From Fen-549 sp964636655 (GTDB lineage Bacteria; Actinomycetota; Thermoleophilia; Gaiellales; Gaiellaceae), in the NCBI GenBank assembly GCA_964636655.1, contig CAZWTK010000008.1, positions 4,217-68,216 on the forward strand: 64,000 nucleotides of DNA, given 5' to 3'. Each line of letters opens with the position of its first letter. Position 1 is the stretch's first letter. The translations under genes and the position numbers were made by a program. Shown piece after piece: positions 40,795-49,705 of this stretch. Below the pieces are notes generated by a model. That model did not search any database. It saw only the letters and a list, made by a program, of their open reading frames with translations, and was not told the origin of the DNA.

Positions 40795-43380
40795 ATGTCG
40801 CCGAAGGACCTGAGCGGAGCGGAGCTGGTGCTGGACGACGCGCCCGCGCGCACGAGCGAGCTTTTCCTGGTCGACGGCAACAACCTCGCCTACCGCGCCT
40901 TCTACGCCCTGCCCGAAGACATCGCCACCAGCGACGGCTTCCATACCAACGCCCTCTACGGCTTCACCAGCATGCTGCTCAAGCTGCTCGGCGACTACAA
41001 GCCGCGTGGGGTTGCGGTGGCCTGGGACACGCGCCCGGTGCACCGCGAGAAGATCCTCGAGGCCTACAAGGGCACGCGCAAGCCCACGCCCGACCTGCTG
41101 CGCGAGCAGTTCCCGCACTTCCGCCCGCTGGTCGAGGCCTTCGGCTACACGAACGTCGAGTACGAGGGCTGGGAGGCCGACGACGTGATCGCCACCCTGG
41201 CCACGCGCGCCGAACAGGCCGGCGTTCCCACCTGCATCGTCTCGACCGACCGCGACGCCTTCCAGCTCGTCTCCGACACGGTCTGCCTGATGATGACGCC
41301 GCGCGGAGTCACAGACGTGCAGGTCTACACGCCCGAGCGGGTAACGGCCCGCTACGGCATCACGCCGGCGCAGATCCCCGACTTCATCGGGCTCAAGGGC
41401 GACACCTCCGACAACATCCCAGGTGTCCCGGGTATCGGCGAGAAGACCGGCGCCGAGCTGATCATTCGCTACGGCTCGCTCGAGGAGGTGCTGGCGCACG
41501 CCTCCGAGCAGACGCCGGCCCGGCGCAAGAAGCTGGAGGAGTTCGCCCAGCAGGCGCGCGACTCGAAGCTGCTCGCAACCGTCCGCCGCGACCTCGAGAT
41601 CGACTTCGACGCTGCCCGGCTGGTCTCGGCGCCGCCCGATCGCTCGCGGCTCAAGGAGGAGTTCCGGCGCTTCGAGTTTCGCTCGATGCTGGGGCGGCTG
41701 GAGACGCTTGACGAGGCCTTGCCGGCGAGCGAGGAGGAGCGGGCGGCGGCCGACCGGGTGCGCTGGCGCGAGGGCGAGCTTCCCGACCAAGGCGAGGGCG
41801 TACTGGCGGTGGCAGAGGGCCGCTACGCCTTCGCGGCCGGGGGAGAGGTGCTCGTCGGCGAGTGGCAAGACGAGCTCGCGACAAGGCTACGGCCGGGCGC
41901 GATCGCCGCTCACGACTTCAAGGCGCTGCCCACGGCGCTGGTCGAAGGTGTCGGCCCGGCCGCCGACGACACGCTGATCGCCGCCTACCTACTCGATCCT
42001 GGCCGGAGTGGCTACGAGCTCGACGAGCTGGCGCGCGAGCAGGGAGTTGAGCTGGAAGCCGTCCCGGCCGCCGAGGAGGAGACGGCCGCACTCGTCCGCC
42101 ATGCCGAGGCGGCTCGTCGCCTGGCGCCGCTCTATGCCGAGCGACTGCGCGCGCTCGGGCTGGAGCGCCTCTACCGCGACGTCGAGTTGCCACTGACGGT
42201 CGTGCTGGCGGCGATGGAAAAGACCGGTGTCAAGATCGACACGTACCGCATGGGCGAGATCACAGCGCGGCTGAGCGAGCGTACGAGCGAGCTCGAGGCG
42301 CGCGCTTGGGAGTTGGCCGGCGAAGAGTTCGCACTCGGCTCGCCGCAGCAGCTCGGTCGCATCCTGTTCGAGAAGCTGGGCCTGACGCCCGGGCGCAAGG
42401 GCAAGACCGGTTACTCGACCGACACCCGCGTCCTGCGCTCGATTCGAGAAGAACACGAGATCGTTGCGGTGATCGAGGAGTGGCGCGAGCTGACCAAGCT
42501 CGTCAACACCTACCTGGGGCCGTTGCCGCTTTTGATCTCCGAGACCGACGGGCGCCTGCACACGACCATCAATCAGACCGTCGCGCCTACAGGCCGACTC
42601 TCCACCTCCAACCCGAACCTGCAGGCGATACCCGTTCGCTCGAAGCTCGGGCGCGAGATCCGCTCGGCCTTCGTGGCCGAGGAGGGCCGCGTGCTTCTCT
42701 CGGCCGACTACTCGCAGGCCGAGTTGCGCATCCTCGCCCACGCCTCGGGCGAGGAGAAGCTGATCGAAGCCTTCAAGCGTGGCGAGGACATTCATGCGCG
42801 CACGGCCGCCGAGGTGCTCGGCAAGGACCCCGACTCGCTCACGAAAGAGGAACGAAACCGAGCCAAGGCGGTCAACTTCGGGATCATCTACGGCATCTCG
42901 GCCTTTGGATTGTCCGAGCAACTCGGCATTCCGCGCGAGGAGGCCGGCGCCTACATCGACACCTACCTGGCCCGCTTCCCGCGCGTGCAGGAGTTCATCG
43001 CCCGCACCATCGCCGAGGCGACGATAGCCGGCTGCGTGACGACGCTACTCGGTCGCCGCCGCCCCATCCCGGAGCTCCGCTCCTCGAACCGTCAGATGCG
43101 CTCGCTCGGTGAGCGGCTGGCGGTCAACACGATCATGCAGGGCACCGCCGCTGATGTGATCAAGGTTGCGATGATCGCAGTTCAACGCCGTCTGGGCGAA
43201 GAGGGCTTCGCGGCCAAGCTGGTGCTGCAGATCCACGACGAGCTTCTACTCGAGCTACCCGAGCGCGAAGTGGAGCGCTGCCGCGAGCTGGTTCTGCACG
43301 AGATGGAGGCGGCGTACCCGTTCGACCCGCCGCTCACGGCCGAGGCCGGGGTCGGCGCGAGCTGGGCCGAGGCCAAGTAG
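40795..43380 (+). CDS. polA: DNA polymerase I
   Basis: An 861-aa family A polymerase. 5'-nuclease domain (about 20-310): LFLVDGNNLAYRAFYAL, YEGWEADDVIATLA, STDRDAFQLV, GLKGDTSDNIPGVPGIGEKT. A 3'-5' exonuclease-like domain (about 325-480) lacks the DTE motif (VLAVAEG in its place), so no proofreading is expected. Polymerase domain: TGRLSTSNPNLQAIPVRS, motif A LLSADYSQAELR, motif B RNRAKAVNFGIIYG and motif C QIHDELLLE. The open frame extends more than 1 kb upstream, but that part is antisense to the glycosidase gene. TAGACT before the ATG at 40795 supports this start. Confidence 0.96.
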   Translation: MSPKDLSGAELVLDDAPARTSELFLVDGNNLAYRAFYALPEDIATSDGFHTNALYGFTSMLLKLLGDYKPRGVAVAWDTRPVHREKILEAYKGTRKPTPDLLREQFPHFRPLVEAFGYTNVEYEGWEADDVIATLATRAEQAGVPTCIVSTDRDAFQLVSDTVCLMMTPRGVTDVQVYTPERVTARYGITPAQIPDFIGLKGDTSDNIPGVPGIGEKTGAELIIRYGSLEEVLAHASEQTPARRKKLEEFAQQARDSKLLATVRRDLEIDFDAARLVSAPPDRSRLKEEFRRFEFRSMLGRLETLDEALPASEEERAAADRVRWREGELPDQGEGVLAVAEGRYAFAAGGEVLVGEWQDELATRLRPGAIAAHDFKALPTALVEGVGPAADDTLIAAYLLDPGRSGYELDELAREQGVELEAVPAAEEETAALVRHAEAARRLAPLYAERLRALGLERLYRDVELPLTVVLAAMEKTGVKIDTYRMGEITARLSERTSELEARAWELAGEEFALGSPQQLGRILFEKLGLTPGRKGKTGYSTDTRVLRSIREEHEIVAVIEEWRELTKLVNTYLGPLPLLISETDGRLHTTINQTVAPTGRLSTSNPNLQAIPVRSKLGREIRSAFVAEEGRVLLSADYSQAELRILAHASGEEKLIEAFKRGEDIHARTAAEVLGKDPDSLTKEERNRAKAVNFGIIYGISAFGLSEQLGIPREEAGAYIDTYLARFPRVQEFIARTIAEATIAGCVTTLLGRRRPIPELRSSNRQMRSLGERLAVNTIMQGTAADVIKVAMIAVQRRLGEEGFAAKLVLQIHDELLLELPEREVERCRELVLHEMEAAYPFDPPLTAEAGVGASWAEAK

Positions 43381-43390
43381 CGTTTCGGTT

Positions 43391-43822
43391 ATGAGCTCCG
43401 AGAGCCGGACACTCCTGATCGAGGCCGGTCGCGGCGAAGGCGTTCTCGAGATCGCGGCCGCTGTAGATCATCGCGATCCCGCGTACTTCACGGCGAGACT
43501 GTCCGTCGAGGACCTCGAGGCGAGCGTCCGTTTCTACGAACCTCGGGGGTTTCTGCTCGGTCTCGGGGATTACTTCGCCTCCGTTGAGCAGGATTGGCGC
43601 GGCTGGAAGGGAGAAAAGACCTGGGAATCGGTCGAAGGGGAGCTCTCATTGACAGCGATTCACGATGGGCTGGGACACATCACTCTCACAGCCGAGCTGC
43701 GCAATCGCTTCAATCCACCGTCGCGGCAGTGGCTGGCCCGCGGTGCCCTCTCTCTGGAGGCAGGAGCTCTCGGCCCGCTGGCACAAGCCGCGGCTCGGTT
43801 CGAGCGAGCCAGCCTCACCTAG
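43391..43822 (+). CDS. DUF6228-like protein
   Basis: A 143-aa protein. FASVEQDWRGWKGEKTWESVEGELSLTA (shown here in part: DWRGWKGEKTW, VEGELSLTAIHDGLGHITLT) matches my recollection of the DUF6228 family of actinobacteria. No transmembrane segment or catalytic motif is seen. It follows polA after 10 bases and may be co-transcribed. Function unknown. Confidence 0.65.
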   Translation: MSSESRTLLIEAGRGEGVLEIAAAVDHRDPAYFTARLSVEDLEASVRFYEPRGFLLGLGDYFASVEQDWRGWKGEKTWESVEGELSLTAIHDGLGHITLTAELRNRFNPPSRQWLARGALSLEAGALGPLAQAAARFERASLT

Positions 43823-44297
43823 CGCCAGCACCAGCACGCTGATCGAACTGGCCGAAAGCGAGATCGTTAGCGCCGAGATGTCGGCCGCCTACGCCGCTGC
43901 CAAGTAGTCATGTGCAACTCGTCTCCGTACGGGCGCCGCGACCCGTGCCTGGCACCGAGACATGGCCTGAACGGACCTGCCGGTTCAGGAAACATCGTGC
44001 TCAGGACGGATTCTGGCGGTTTCGTGCCGATTGTGTGCCGATTCCCCGGACAGTCTTGCGGGGACACCGGTGCGGCGGAAGTATTCCTGCAAACGCGGCG
44101 TTGTCAGGGCCACTAGAGACATCGCAGGCGCGGACATGTCCCGGGGCCAGGCATGGGATCGGTGCCGCGCGGACCGGTTCGGCGCGACCTGGTCGAAGCG
44201 AAACGCGCCGGCTCGCCCTCTTTCCCGGCGGGAGAGCTGAAGGCGGCACCACTAGTGGGGATCGGACCTGCGCCGCGCAGCTATACTCCGCCGACGC
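43823..44297. other. Intergenic region upstream of rpsA
   Basis: About 475 bases with no gene I can support. A short in-frame tail ending SAEMSAAYAAAK (to 43907) might be a gene remnant. The rest is GC-rich with small inverted repeats such as CCGGTTCAGG/CCTGAACGG near 43970. The rpsA -10 TATACT is at 44282-44287. Confidence 0.5.
44282..44287 (+). promoter_or_regulatory. -10 hexamer for rpsA
   Basis: TATACT, near the sigma-70 consensus, ends 10 bases before the rpsA ATG, allowing only a few bases of leader. Confidence 0.55.
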
Positions 44298-45704
44298 ATG
44301 GCCGAAACGCTTGACAAGATCAAGGCTGAGCCCGGCGTCTGGGTCGAAGGCCCGGACGGAAAGCTGATCCCCGACTACGAGTCCACCTTCCCGACGATCA
44401 AGGAAGGCGAGGTCGTCCACGGCACGATCGTCAGGGTCGACAAGGACGAGGTCCTGGTCGACATCGGCTACAAGTCCGAGGGAGTCATCCCGGTTTCCGA
44501 GCTCTCGATCCGGCGCTCGATCGATCCCTCCACGGAGGTAACGCTCGGCGACGAGATCGACGCGCTCGTCCTCACTAAGGAAGACGCGGATGGACGCTTG
44601 ATTCTGTCCAAGAAGCGCGCCCGTTTCGAGCTGGCCTGGAAGTCGATCGAAGACAAGGCGCAGACCGGCGAGCCGATCGAGGGCCGCGTGATCGAGGTCG
44701 TCAAGGGCGGCCTGATCATCGACCTCGGCGTGCGCGGCTTCCTGCCTGCCTCGCTGGTCGACATCCGCCGCGTTCAGGATCTGGACGAGTTCATGGGCAC
44801 CGAGCTCCGCTGCAAGGTGATCGAGCTCAACCGCTCGCGCAACAACGTAGTTCTCTCGCGCCGCGCCGTGCTCGAAGACGAGCGCAAGGAGATGCGCCAG
44901 GCGATCCTCGACCGGCTCAACCCCGGCGACGTGATCGAGGGTCAGATCTCGAACATCGTCGATTTCGGCGCCTTCGTCGACCTCGACGGTATGGACGGGC
45001 TGATCCACATCTCGGAGCTTTCCTGGAGCCACGTCAACCACCCCTCCGAGATACTCGAAGTGGGGCAGACGGTGAAGGTCAAGGTGCTCGACATCGACCG
45101 CGACCGCCAGCGCATCTCGCTCGGGCTCAAGCAGACCCAATCGGATCCCTGGCAGCAGGTGATCGACGCCTACGGCGACGGCGACGAGGTCGAAGGCAGG
45201 GTGACCAAGGTCGTCACCTTCGGCGCGTTCGTCGAGATCGTTCCGGGCGTCGAAGGGCTGGTGCACATCTCCGAGCTGGCTCAGCACCACGTCGAAAACC
45301 CGCGCGAGGTCGTCTCGCAGGGCGATCTGGTGCGCGTGGTCGTGCTCGAGATCGACGGCGAGCGTAGAAGGCTTTCTCTTTCCATGAAGCGCGTCGAAGG
45401 CGGCCCCGTGGTTGTCGAGGCGGCGCCCAGGGTAGCCGAGCCCGTGAGCGAGGAAGAGGCCGAGGCCGAGGCTGAGTCCGCAAGCGAGGAAGAAGTCGAA
45501 GCGGAGCCCGAGGCCGAGGCGACCGCGAGCGACGAAGAAGTCGAAGCGGAGCCCGAGATCGAAGCGGGAGAAGAGGAAAGCGCCGAGGCCGTCGCTAGCG
45601 AGCAGTCGGCCGAAGGCGAGCAAGAGGACACCGAGTCGGAGCTCGCCGAGTCCGGCGAGACGGCCGCGACCGCTGAACCGGCCTCTGACGAGTCCGGCGA
45701 GTAG
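44298..45704 (+). CDS. rpsA: 30S ribosomal protein S1
   Basis: A 468-aa S1 with four S1 domains: about residues 36-105 (GEVVHGTIVRVDKDEVLVDI), 123-188 (EGRVIEVVKGGLIIDLGVRG), 208-277 (DVIEGQISNIVDFGAFVDLD, GLIHISELS) and 294-363 (EVEGRVTKVVTFGAFVEIVP, GLVHISELAQ). These are followed by an acidic Glu/Ala/Ser tail of about 95 residues. The four-domain form is usual in Gram-positives. It overlaps coaE by one base; polA-rpsA-coaE-uvrB is a familiar actinobacterial order. Confidence 0.95.
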   Translation: MAETLDKIKAEPGVWVEGPDGKLIPDYESTFPTIKEGEVVHGTIVRVDKDEVLVDIGYKSEGVIPVSELSIRRSIDPSTEVTLGDEIDALVLTKEDADGRLILSKKRARFELAWKSIEDKAQTGEPIEGRVIEVVKGGLIIDLGVRGFLPASLVDIRRVQDLDEFMGTELRCKVIELNRSRNNVVLSRRAVLEDERKEMRQAILDRLNPGDVIEGQISNIVDFGAFVDLDGMDGLIHISELSWSHVNHPSEILEVGQTVKVKVLDIDRDRQRISLGLKQTQSDPWQQVIDAYGDGDEVEGRVTKVVTFGAFVEIVPGVEGLVHISELAQHHVENPREVVSQGDLVRVVVLEIDGERRRLSLSMKRVEGGPVVVEAAPRVAEPVSEEEAEAEAESASEEEVEAEPEAEATASDEEVEAEPEIEAGEEESAEAVASEQSAEGEQEDTESELAESGETAATAEPASDESGE

Positions 45705-46306
45705 TGCCCGTCCGGCCGCTTGCGGTCGCGCTGACGGGGGGCGTCGGCGCCGGTAAGAGCGAAGCGCTGCGCATGTTCGAGGCGCTCGGCGCAGCGACTC
45801 TCTCCAGCGACGAGGTCGTCCACGATCTGCTGCACAGCGACGAGGAGGTGCGCGCCAGGCTCAAGGATCGCTTCGGCCGCGGTGTTCTCACCGGCGAGGG
45901 CGAGATCGACCGAGAGGTGCTTGGCGGCCGCGTCTTCAAGCACTCCGAGGATCTCTACTACCTCGAGTCGGTTCTGCATCCGCGCGTGATCCGTGCGCAG
46001 AGGCTCTTCCGTGAGAAGCTGGCCGCGTCGGCCGATGCGCCGGCGGTCTGCGTGATCGAGGTGCCGCTTCTCTATGAGGTGCGCGGCGAGGGTCGTTTCG
46101 ACAAGGTCGTGGTCATCACCGCCTCGGCCGCCCTGCGCCGGCAGCGCGCAGGCTCTCGCCTGGACGAGCGTGAAGAGCGGTTGATCTCGGATGCCGAGAA
46201 GGTGCGTCGCGCCGACTTCGTGTTCCGTAACGACGGTTCGCTCGAGGAGCTGCAGGCGTTCGTCGGCGACGTCTGGCAGCAGCTTCTCGCCCAGGTGGAC
46301 GCTTGA
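45704..46306 (+). CDS. coaE: Dephospho-CoA kinase
   Basis: A 200-aa P-loop kinase for the last step of coenzyme A synthesis. Walker A LTGGVGAGKSEAL, SSDEVVHDLL (Asp of the DADxxxH-like motif), LHPRVIRAQ, VIEVPLLYEV and RQRAGSRLDEREERLISDAEK. The GTG start shares a base with the rpsA stop. The end overlaps the next gene. Confidence 0.94.
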   Translation: MPVRPLAVALTGGVGAGKSEALRMFEALGAATLSSDEVVHDLLHSDEEVRARLKDRFGRGVLTGEGEIDREVLGGRVFKHSEDLYYLESVLHPRVIRAQRLFREKLAASADAPAVCVIEVPLLYEVRGEGRFDKVVVITASAALRRQRAGSRLDEREERLISDAEKVRRADFVFRNDGSLEELQAFVGDVWQQLLAQVDA

Positions 46307-46857
46307 GGTACCTGTTCGGGCTTGCATTGACCGCGGCCGCCCTGCTTTGCGGCTTTGCCTACGTTCACTTTGCTCAGCCGGCCTGGTGGGCACGAATGTG
46401 GCACCCGCTCCACTACGAGCAAATCGTGCTCGGGCACGCCTCGCACTACGATCTCGACCCCGCCCTCCTGGCCGCCGTCATCTATCAGGAGAGTCGCTTC
46501 CGTGCCGACGCCCGCTCCTCCTCGGGCGCGATCGGCCTGATGCAGCTGATGCCGGAGACGGCGCAGGGAATCGCCGATCACACAGGCGGAACTCGCTACA
46601 AGCCCTCCGATCTCTACGACCCGGAGATCAACATTCGCTACGGCGCCTGGTACCTGAACCACCTGATCAAGAAGTACGGCTCGGAGAAGCTGGCGCTCGC
46701 AGCCTACAACGCCGGCCAGCAGAACGTCGACAACTGGCTGGCCTCGGGCGAGGGCATCGCCTTCCCCGAGACGCGTGCCTACATCAAGCGCGTGGAGGGG
46801 CTGAAGAAGCTCTACCGGCGCATCTATCCGCAGCTGCGAAACGATGCGTCGAGCTAG
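46303..46857 (+). CDS. Membrane-anchored lytic transglycosylase (SLT domain)
   Basis: A 184-aa protein with an N-terminal signal anchor (YLFGLALTAAALLCGFAYVH) and an SLT domain: catalytic Glu in AAVIYQESRFRADA, SSGAIGLMQLMPETAQGIA, NIRYGAWYLNHL and LALAAYNAGQQNVDNW. It cleaves peptidoglycan glycan strands outside the membrane. TTG start, overlapping coaE by 4 bases, so it belongs to the rpsA-coaE operon. Confidence 0.9.
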   Translation: MRYLFGLALTAAALLCGFAYVHFAQPAWWARMWHPLHYEQIVLGHASHYDLDPALLAAVIYQESRFRADARSSSGAIGLMQLMPETAQGIADHTGGTRYKPSDLYDPEINIRYGAWYLNHLIKKYGSEKLALAAYNAGQQNVDNWLASGEGIAFPETRAYIKRVEGLKKLYRRIYPQLRNDASS

Positions 46858-46875
46858 CGAGTCCACTCGCCGCGG

Positions 46876-46910
46876 TTGACAATCGATGTATTTAGCTAAT
46901 AAGCTAAATA
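46876..46910 (+). promoter_or_regulatory. Promoter and palindromic operator of the ArsR-type gene
   Basis: TTGACA at 46876-46881 is a good -35; an AT-rich -10 (TAATAA, about 46897-46902) follows. Bases 46889-46910 are a perfect inverted repeat, TATTTAGCT and AGCTAAATA separated by AATA, covering the -10 and ending three bases before the ATG. Such an AT island is unusual in this genome and is an obvious site for autorepression. Confidence 0.75.
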
Positions 46911-46913
46911 AGC

Positions 46914-47219
46914 ATGGCAGTTCAAGACGTCTACCGCGCTCTCTCCGACCCGGTGCGGCGAAAGATCCTCAAGCTGCTTCAGGACGGCTCGCTCCCGGCC
47001 GGGGCGATCGCGGCCGAGTTCGAGATTTCCTGGCCGTCGGTCTCCCGGCATCTCGGAGTGCTCACGAACGCCGGCCTGGTGCGCCACGAGCGAAACGGCC
47101 AGCAGGTCATCTATCAGCTGAGCACCTCGGTACTCCTCGACATCGTTACCGAGCTGGCGGAGCTCGCTCGCGTGGGGACGCGCGTCGCAGACCGCCCGGA
47201 TCGGGAAAGGAAGAAATGA
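46914..47219 (+). CDS. ArsR/SdpR-type autorepressor
   Basis: A 101-aa winged-helix regulator: DVYRALSDPVRRKILKLLQD at the N terminus, HTH AGAIAAEFEISWPSVSRHLG, LTNAGLVRHERNGQQVIYQL wing. No metal-binding ELCVCDL motif is present, so it resembles the SdpR/autorepressor branch rather than a metal sensor. It is preceded by a perfect 9-4-9 palindrome and co-translated with a small membrane protein, reminiscent of the SdpR-SdpI pair in Bacillus. Confidence 0.88.
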   Translation: MAVQDVYRALSDPVRRKILKLLQDGSLPAGAIAAEFEISWPSVSRHLGVLTNAGLVRHERNGQQVIYQLSTSVLLDIVTELAELARVGTRVADRPDRERKK

Positions 47220-47440
47220 TCATTGCCTCACTTCCCACGATCGGCGTCGTCATCCTCGCCGCCGTAGTGGCCCTCGTCTTCTTCGCTGCCGGCTGGGTGC
47301 TGGCCGATGCGCGAGCCCGTGGCCTGCCACGGCGTAAGGCGCTTACCTGGGCGGCGCTGCAAGGAGTCGAGTTCCCGCTCTTTTTCTGGCTCTACCGTCG
47401 CGCTCGGCCGCGGCGAATCAAGGCGGGCAAGAACTCATAG
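47216..47440 (+). CDS. Small membrane protein co-translated with the ArsR-type repressor
   Basis: A 74-aa protein: MIIASLPTIGVVILAAVVAL starts one hydrophobic helix (to about residue 28), followed by DARARGLPRRKALTWAALQG, a second weakly hydrophobic segment (FPLFFWLY) and a basic tail. The ATG overlaps the repressor stop and has GGAAAGGAAG upstream. It could be the signal input or the effector of the repressor; unknown. Confidence 0.7.
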   Translation: MIIASLPTIGVVILAAVVALVFFAAGWVLADARARGLPRRKALTWAALQGVEFPLFFWLYRRARPRRIKAGKNS

Positions 47441-47497
47441 CGGCGCTCGCCTCGCTGTTCCGGTCACGTCCGCCCGTGACGGGTACGCTTGTTCGTA

Positions 47498-49519
47498 ATG
47501 AGCGAGCTTCGCGGAGTACCTCTCAAGATGACCGACGTCTACCGGCCGACCGGCGACCAACCGCGCGCGATCGAGGAGATCTCGCAGGGCGTCCTGGCCG
47601 GTGAGCGCTACCAGACCCTGCTCGGCGCCACCGGCACCGGCAAGACCGCGACCATGGCCTGGATCATGGAGAAGCTGCAGCGCCCGGCGCTCGTGATTGC
47701 GCACAACAAGACGCTCGCCGCCCAGCTCTGCAACGAGTTCTCGGAGCTCTTCCCCTCGAACGCGGTCGAGTACTTCGTCTCCTACTACGACTACTACCAG
47801 CCCGAGGCCTACGTTCCCCAGTCCGATCTCTACATCGAGAAGGACTCCTCCCAGAACGAGGACATCGCCCGCCTGCGCCTGTCGGCGACTACTTCGCTGC
47901 TCAGCCGGCGCGACGTGGTGGTCGTGGCCTCGGTCTCCTGCATCTACGGCATCGGCTCGCCGGATGAGTGGCGCGACCGCGTGCTGGTGCTCGAGAAGGG
48001 CGGCCACTACGACCGCGACGAGGCCCTGCGCCGGCTTGTCGCCAGCCAGTACGTGCGTAACGATAGCGTGCTGGCGCGCGGCCGTTTCCGCGTTCGCGGT
48101 GACGTGATCGAGGTGCAGCCGGCCTCGTCAGAGACGGCCTATCGCATCTCTTTCTTCGATGATGAGGTCGAGCAGATCACCCACTTCGACCCGCTCACCG
48201 GCGAGATCTACACCAGGCTCGACAACCTGGCGATCTGGCCGGCCTCGGAGTACGTCACCTCGACGCCGTCGATCGAGGGCGCGGTCGAGGCGATCAAGCA
48301 CGAGATGGATGCACAGGTGGCCAAGTTCGAGAGCGAGAACCGCCTGCTCGAGGCGCATCGCATCAAGCAGCGCACCGAGTACGACATGGAGATGATGCGC
48401 GAGCTCGGCTTCTGCAACGGAATCGAGAACTACTCCCGTGTGCTCGAGGGCCGTCCGCCCGGCACGCACCCCTTCACCCTGCTCGACTACTTCCCGTCCG
48501 ACTACCTTTGCTTCATCGACGAGTCGCACCAGACGGTGCCCCAGATCGATGGCATGTTCCAGGGTGACCGCTCGCGCAAGCAGACGCTGATCGACTACGG
48601 CTTCCGTCTGCCCTCGGCGCTCGACAACCGGCCGCTTCGCTTCGACGAGTTCCTCGAGAAGGTGCCGCAGATGGTGTTCGTCTCGGCCACGCCGGGGGCG
48701 TTCGAGCTGCGTCACTCCACGCGCGTCGCCGAGCAGCTGATCCGTCCCACCTTCATCGTCGATCCCGCGGTCGAGATCCGCGCGACGCACAACCAGATCG
48801 ACGACCTGATGAACGAGATCCGCCGCCGCGCCGACGTCTCCGAACGGGTGCTGGTAACGACGCTGACCAAGAAGATGGCCGAGGATCTGACCGACTACCT
48901 GCTCGAGTCGGGCATTCGCGCCCGCTACCTGCACTCCGAGATCCAGACGCTCGAGCGGATCCAGATCATCCGCGCGCTCAGGCTGGGCGAGTACGACGCG
49001 CTGGTCGGGGTCAACCTGCTGCGCGAAGGGCTCGATCTGCCAGAGGTCTCGCTCGTCGCCATCCTCGACGCCGACAAGGAGGGCTTCCTGCGCGGCAAGA
49101 CGGCGCTGATCCAGACGATCGGGCGCTGTGCCCGCTCGATTCGCGGCAAGGTCATCCTCTACGCCGACAAGATGACCGAGGCGATCAAGGGCGCGGTCGA
49201 GGAGACCGATCGCCGCCGCGCCGTCCAGGTCGCCTACAACACCGAGCACGCTATCGAGCCGGTGCAGATCGTCAAGGGCGTCTCGGACATCGCCGAGTTC
49301 CTCTCACTCGAGCCGGCGCACGTGCCTACGAAGCGGCGCCGCGGCGCCGCCAAGGTCGAGGGCCTGGATCGCGCGGAGCTGGAGAAGCTGGCGATCGAGC
49401 TGGAGGAGGAGATGTTCGCCGCCGCCGAGGAGCTGCGCTTTGAGTACGCGGCCAAGCTGCGTGACGAGATCAAGGACATCCGGCGCGAGTTGCAGGCGCT
49501 GGCAGGTAGCAAGCGCTAG
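47498..49519 (+). CDS. uvrB: Excinuclease ABC subunit B
   Basis: A 673-aa helicase-like damage-verification subunit. Walker A LLGATGTGKTATMAW, the beta-hairpin YYDYYQPEAYVPQSDLYIEK, Walker B FIDESHQTVPQ, helicase motifs SATPG, GVNLLREGLDLPEVSLV and QTIGRCARS, and the C-terminal UVR domain EEMFAAAEELRFEYAAKLRD that binds UvrC. The ATG at 47498 was chosen because TACGCT (47484-47489) lies 8 bases before it; an in-frame ATG 9 bases earlier would overlap that hexamer. Confidence 0.97.
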   Translation: MSELRGVPLKMTDVYRPTGDQPRAIEEISQGVLAGERYQTLLGATGTGKTATMAWIMEKLQRPALVIAHNKTLAAQLCNEFSELFPSNAVEYFVSYYDYYQPEAYVPQSDLYIEKDSSQNEDIARLRLSATTSLLSRRDVVVVASVSCIYGIGSPDEWRDRVLVLEKGGHYDRDEALRRLVASQYVRNDSVLARGRFRVRGDVIEVQPASSETAYRISFFDDEVEQITHFDPLTGEIYTRLDNLAIWPASEYVTSTPSIEGAVEAIKHEMDAQVAKFESENRLLEAHRIKQRTEYDMEMMRELGFCNGIENYSRVLEGRPPGTHPFTLLDYFPSDYLCFIDESHQTVPQIDGMFQGDRSRKQTLIDYGFRLPSALDNRPLRFDEFLEKVPQMVFVSATPGAFELRHSTRVAEQLIRPTFIVDPAVEIRATHNQIDDLMNEIRRRADVSERVLVTTLTKKMAEDLTDYLLESGIRARYLHSEIQTLERIQIIRALRLGEYDALVGVNLLREGLDLPEVSLVAILDADKEGFLRGKTALIQTIGRCARSIRGKVILYADKMTEAIKGAVEETDRRRAVQVAYNTEHAIEPVQIVKGVSDIAEFLSLEPAHVPTKRRRGAAKVEGLDRAELEKLAIELEEEMFAAAEELRFEYAAKLRDEIKDIRRELQALAGSKR

Positions 49520-49548
49520 CGAGAGGTCAGCGCTTTCTCGACCGGATT

Positions 49549-49637
49549 CTCGGGGTTCGGGCGCCTTTTGCCCACCCACCTCCCCCCACCCACCCGCGGG
49601 GCGGGAAACGGTAGCGAGAAAATGCGCCCGAAAACGT
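49549..49637 (-). repeat. Dispersed G-rich intergenic repeat, copy D
   Basis: Read on the minus strand: TTTTCTCGCTACCGTTTCCC, GCCCCGCGGG, core GGGTGGGTGGGGGGAGG with TGGGTGGG, then CAAAAGGCGCCCGAACCCCG. It is nearly superimposable on copy C over about 90 bases. It lies between the convergent uvrB and LacI-like genes. Confidence 0.88.
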
Positions 49638-49705
49638 CTCAAAAACGCGCCAGATCGCGCCAAGCGAGACGCAAAGGGCAGACGAGGCGAGCCCCGTCGT
49701 CGCCG

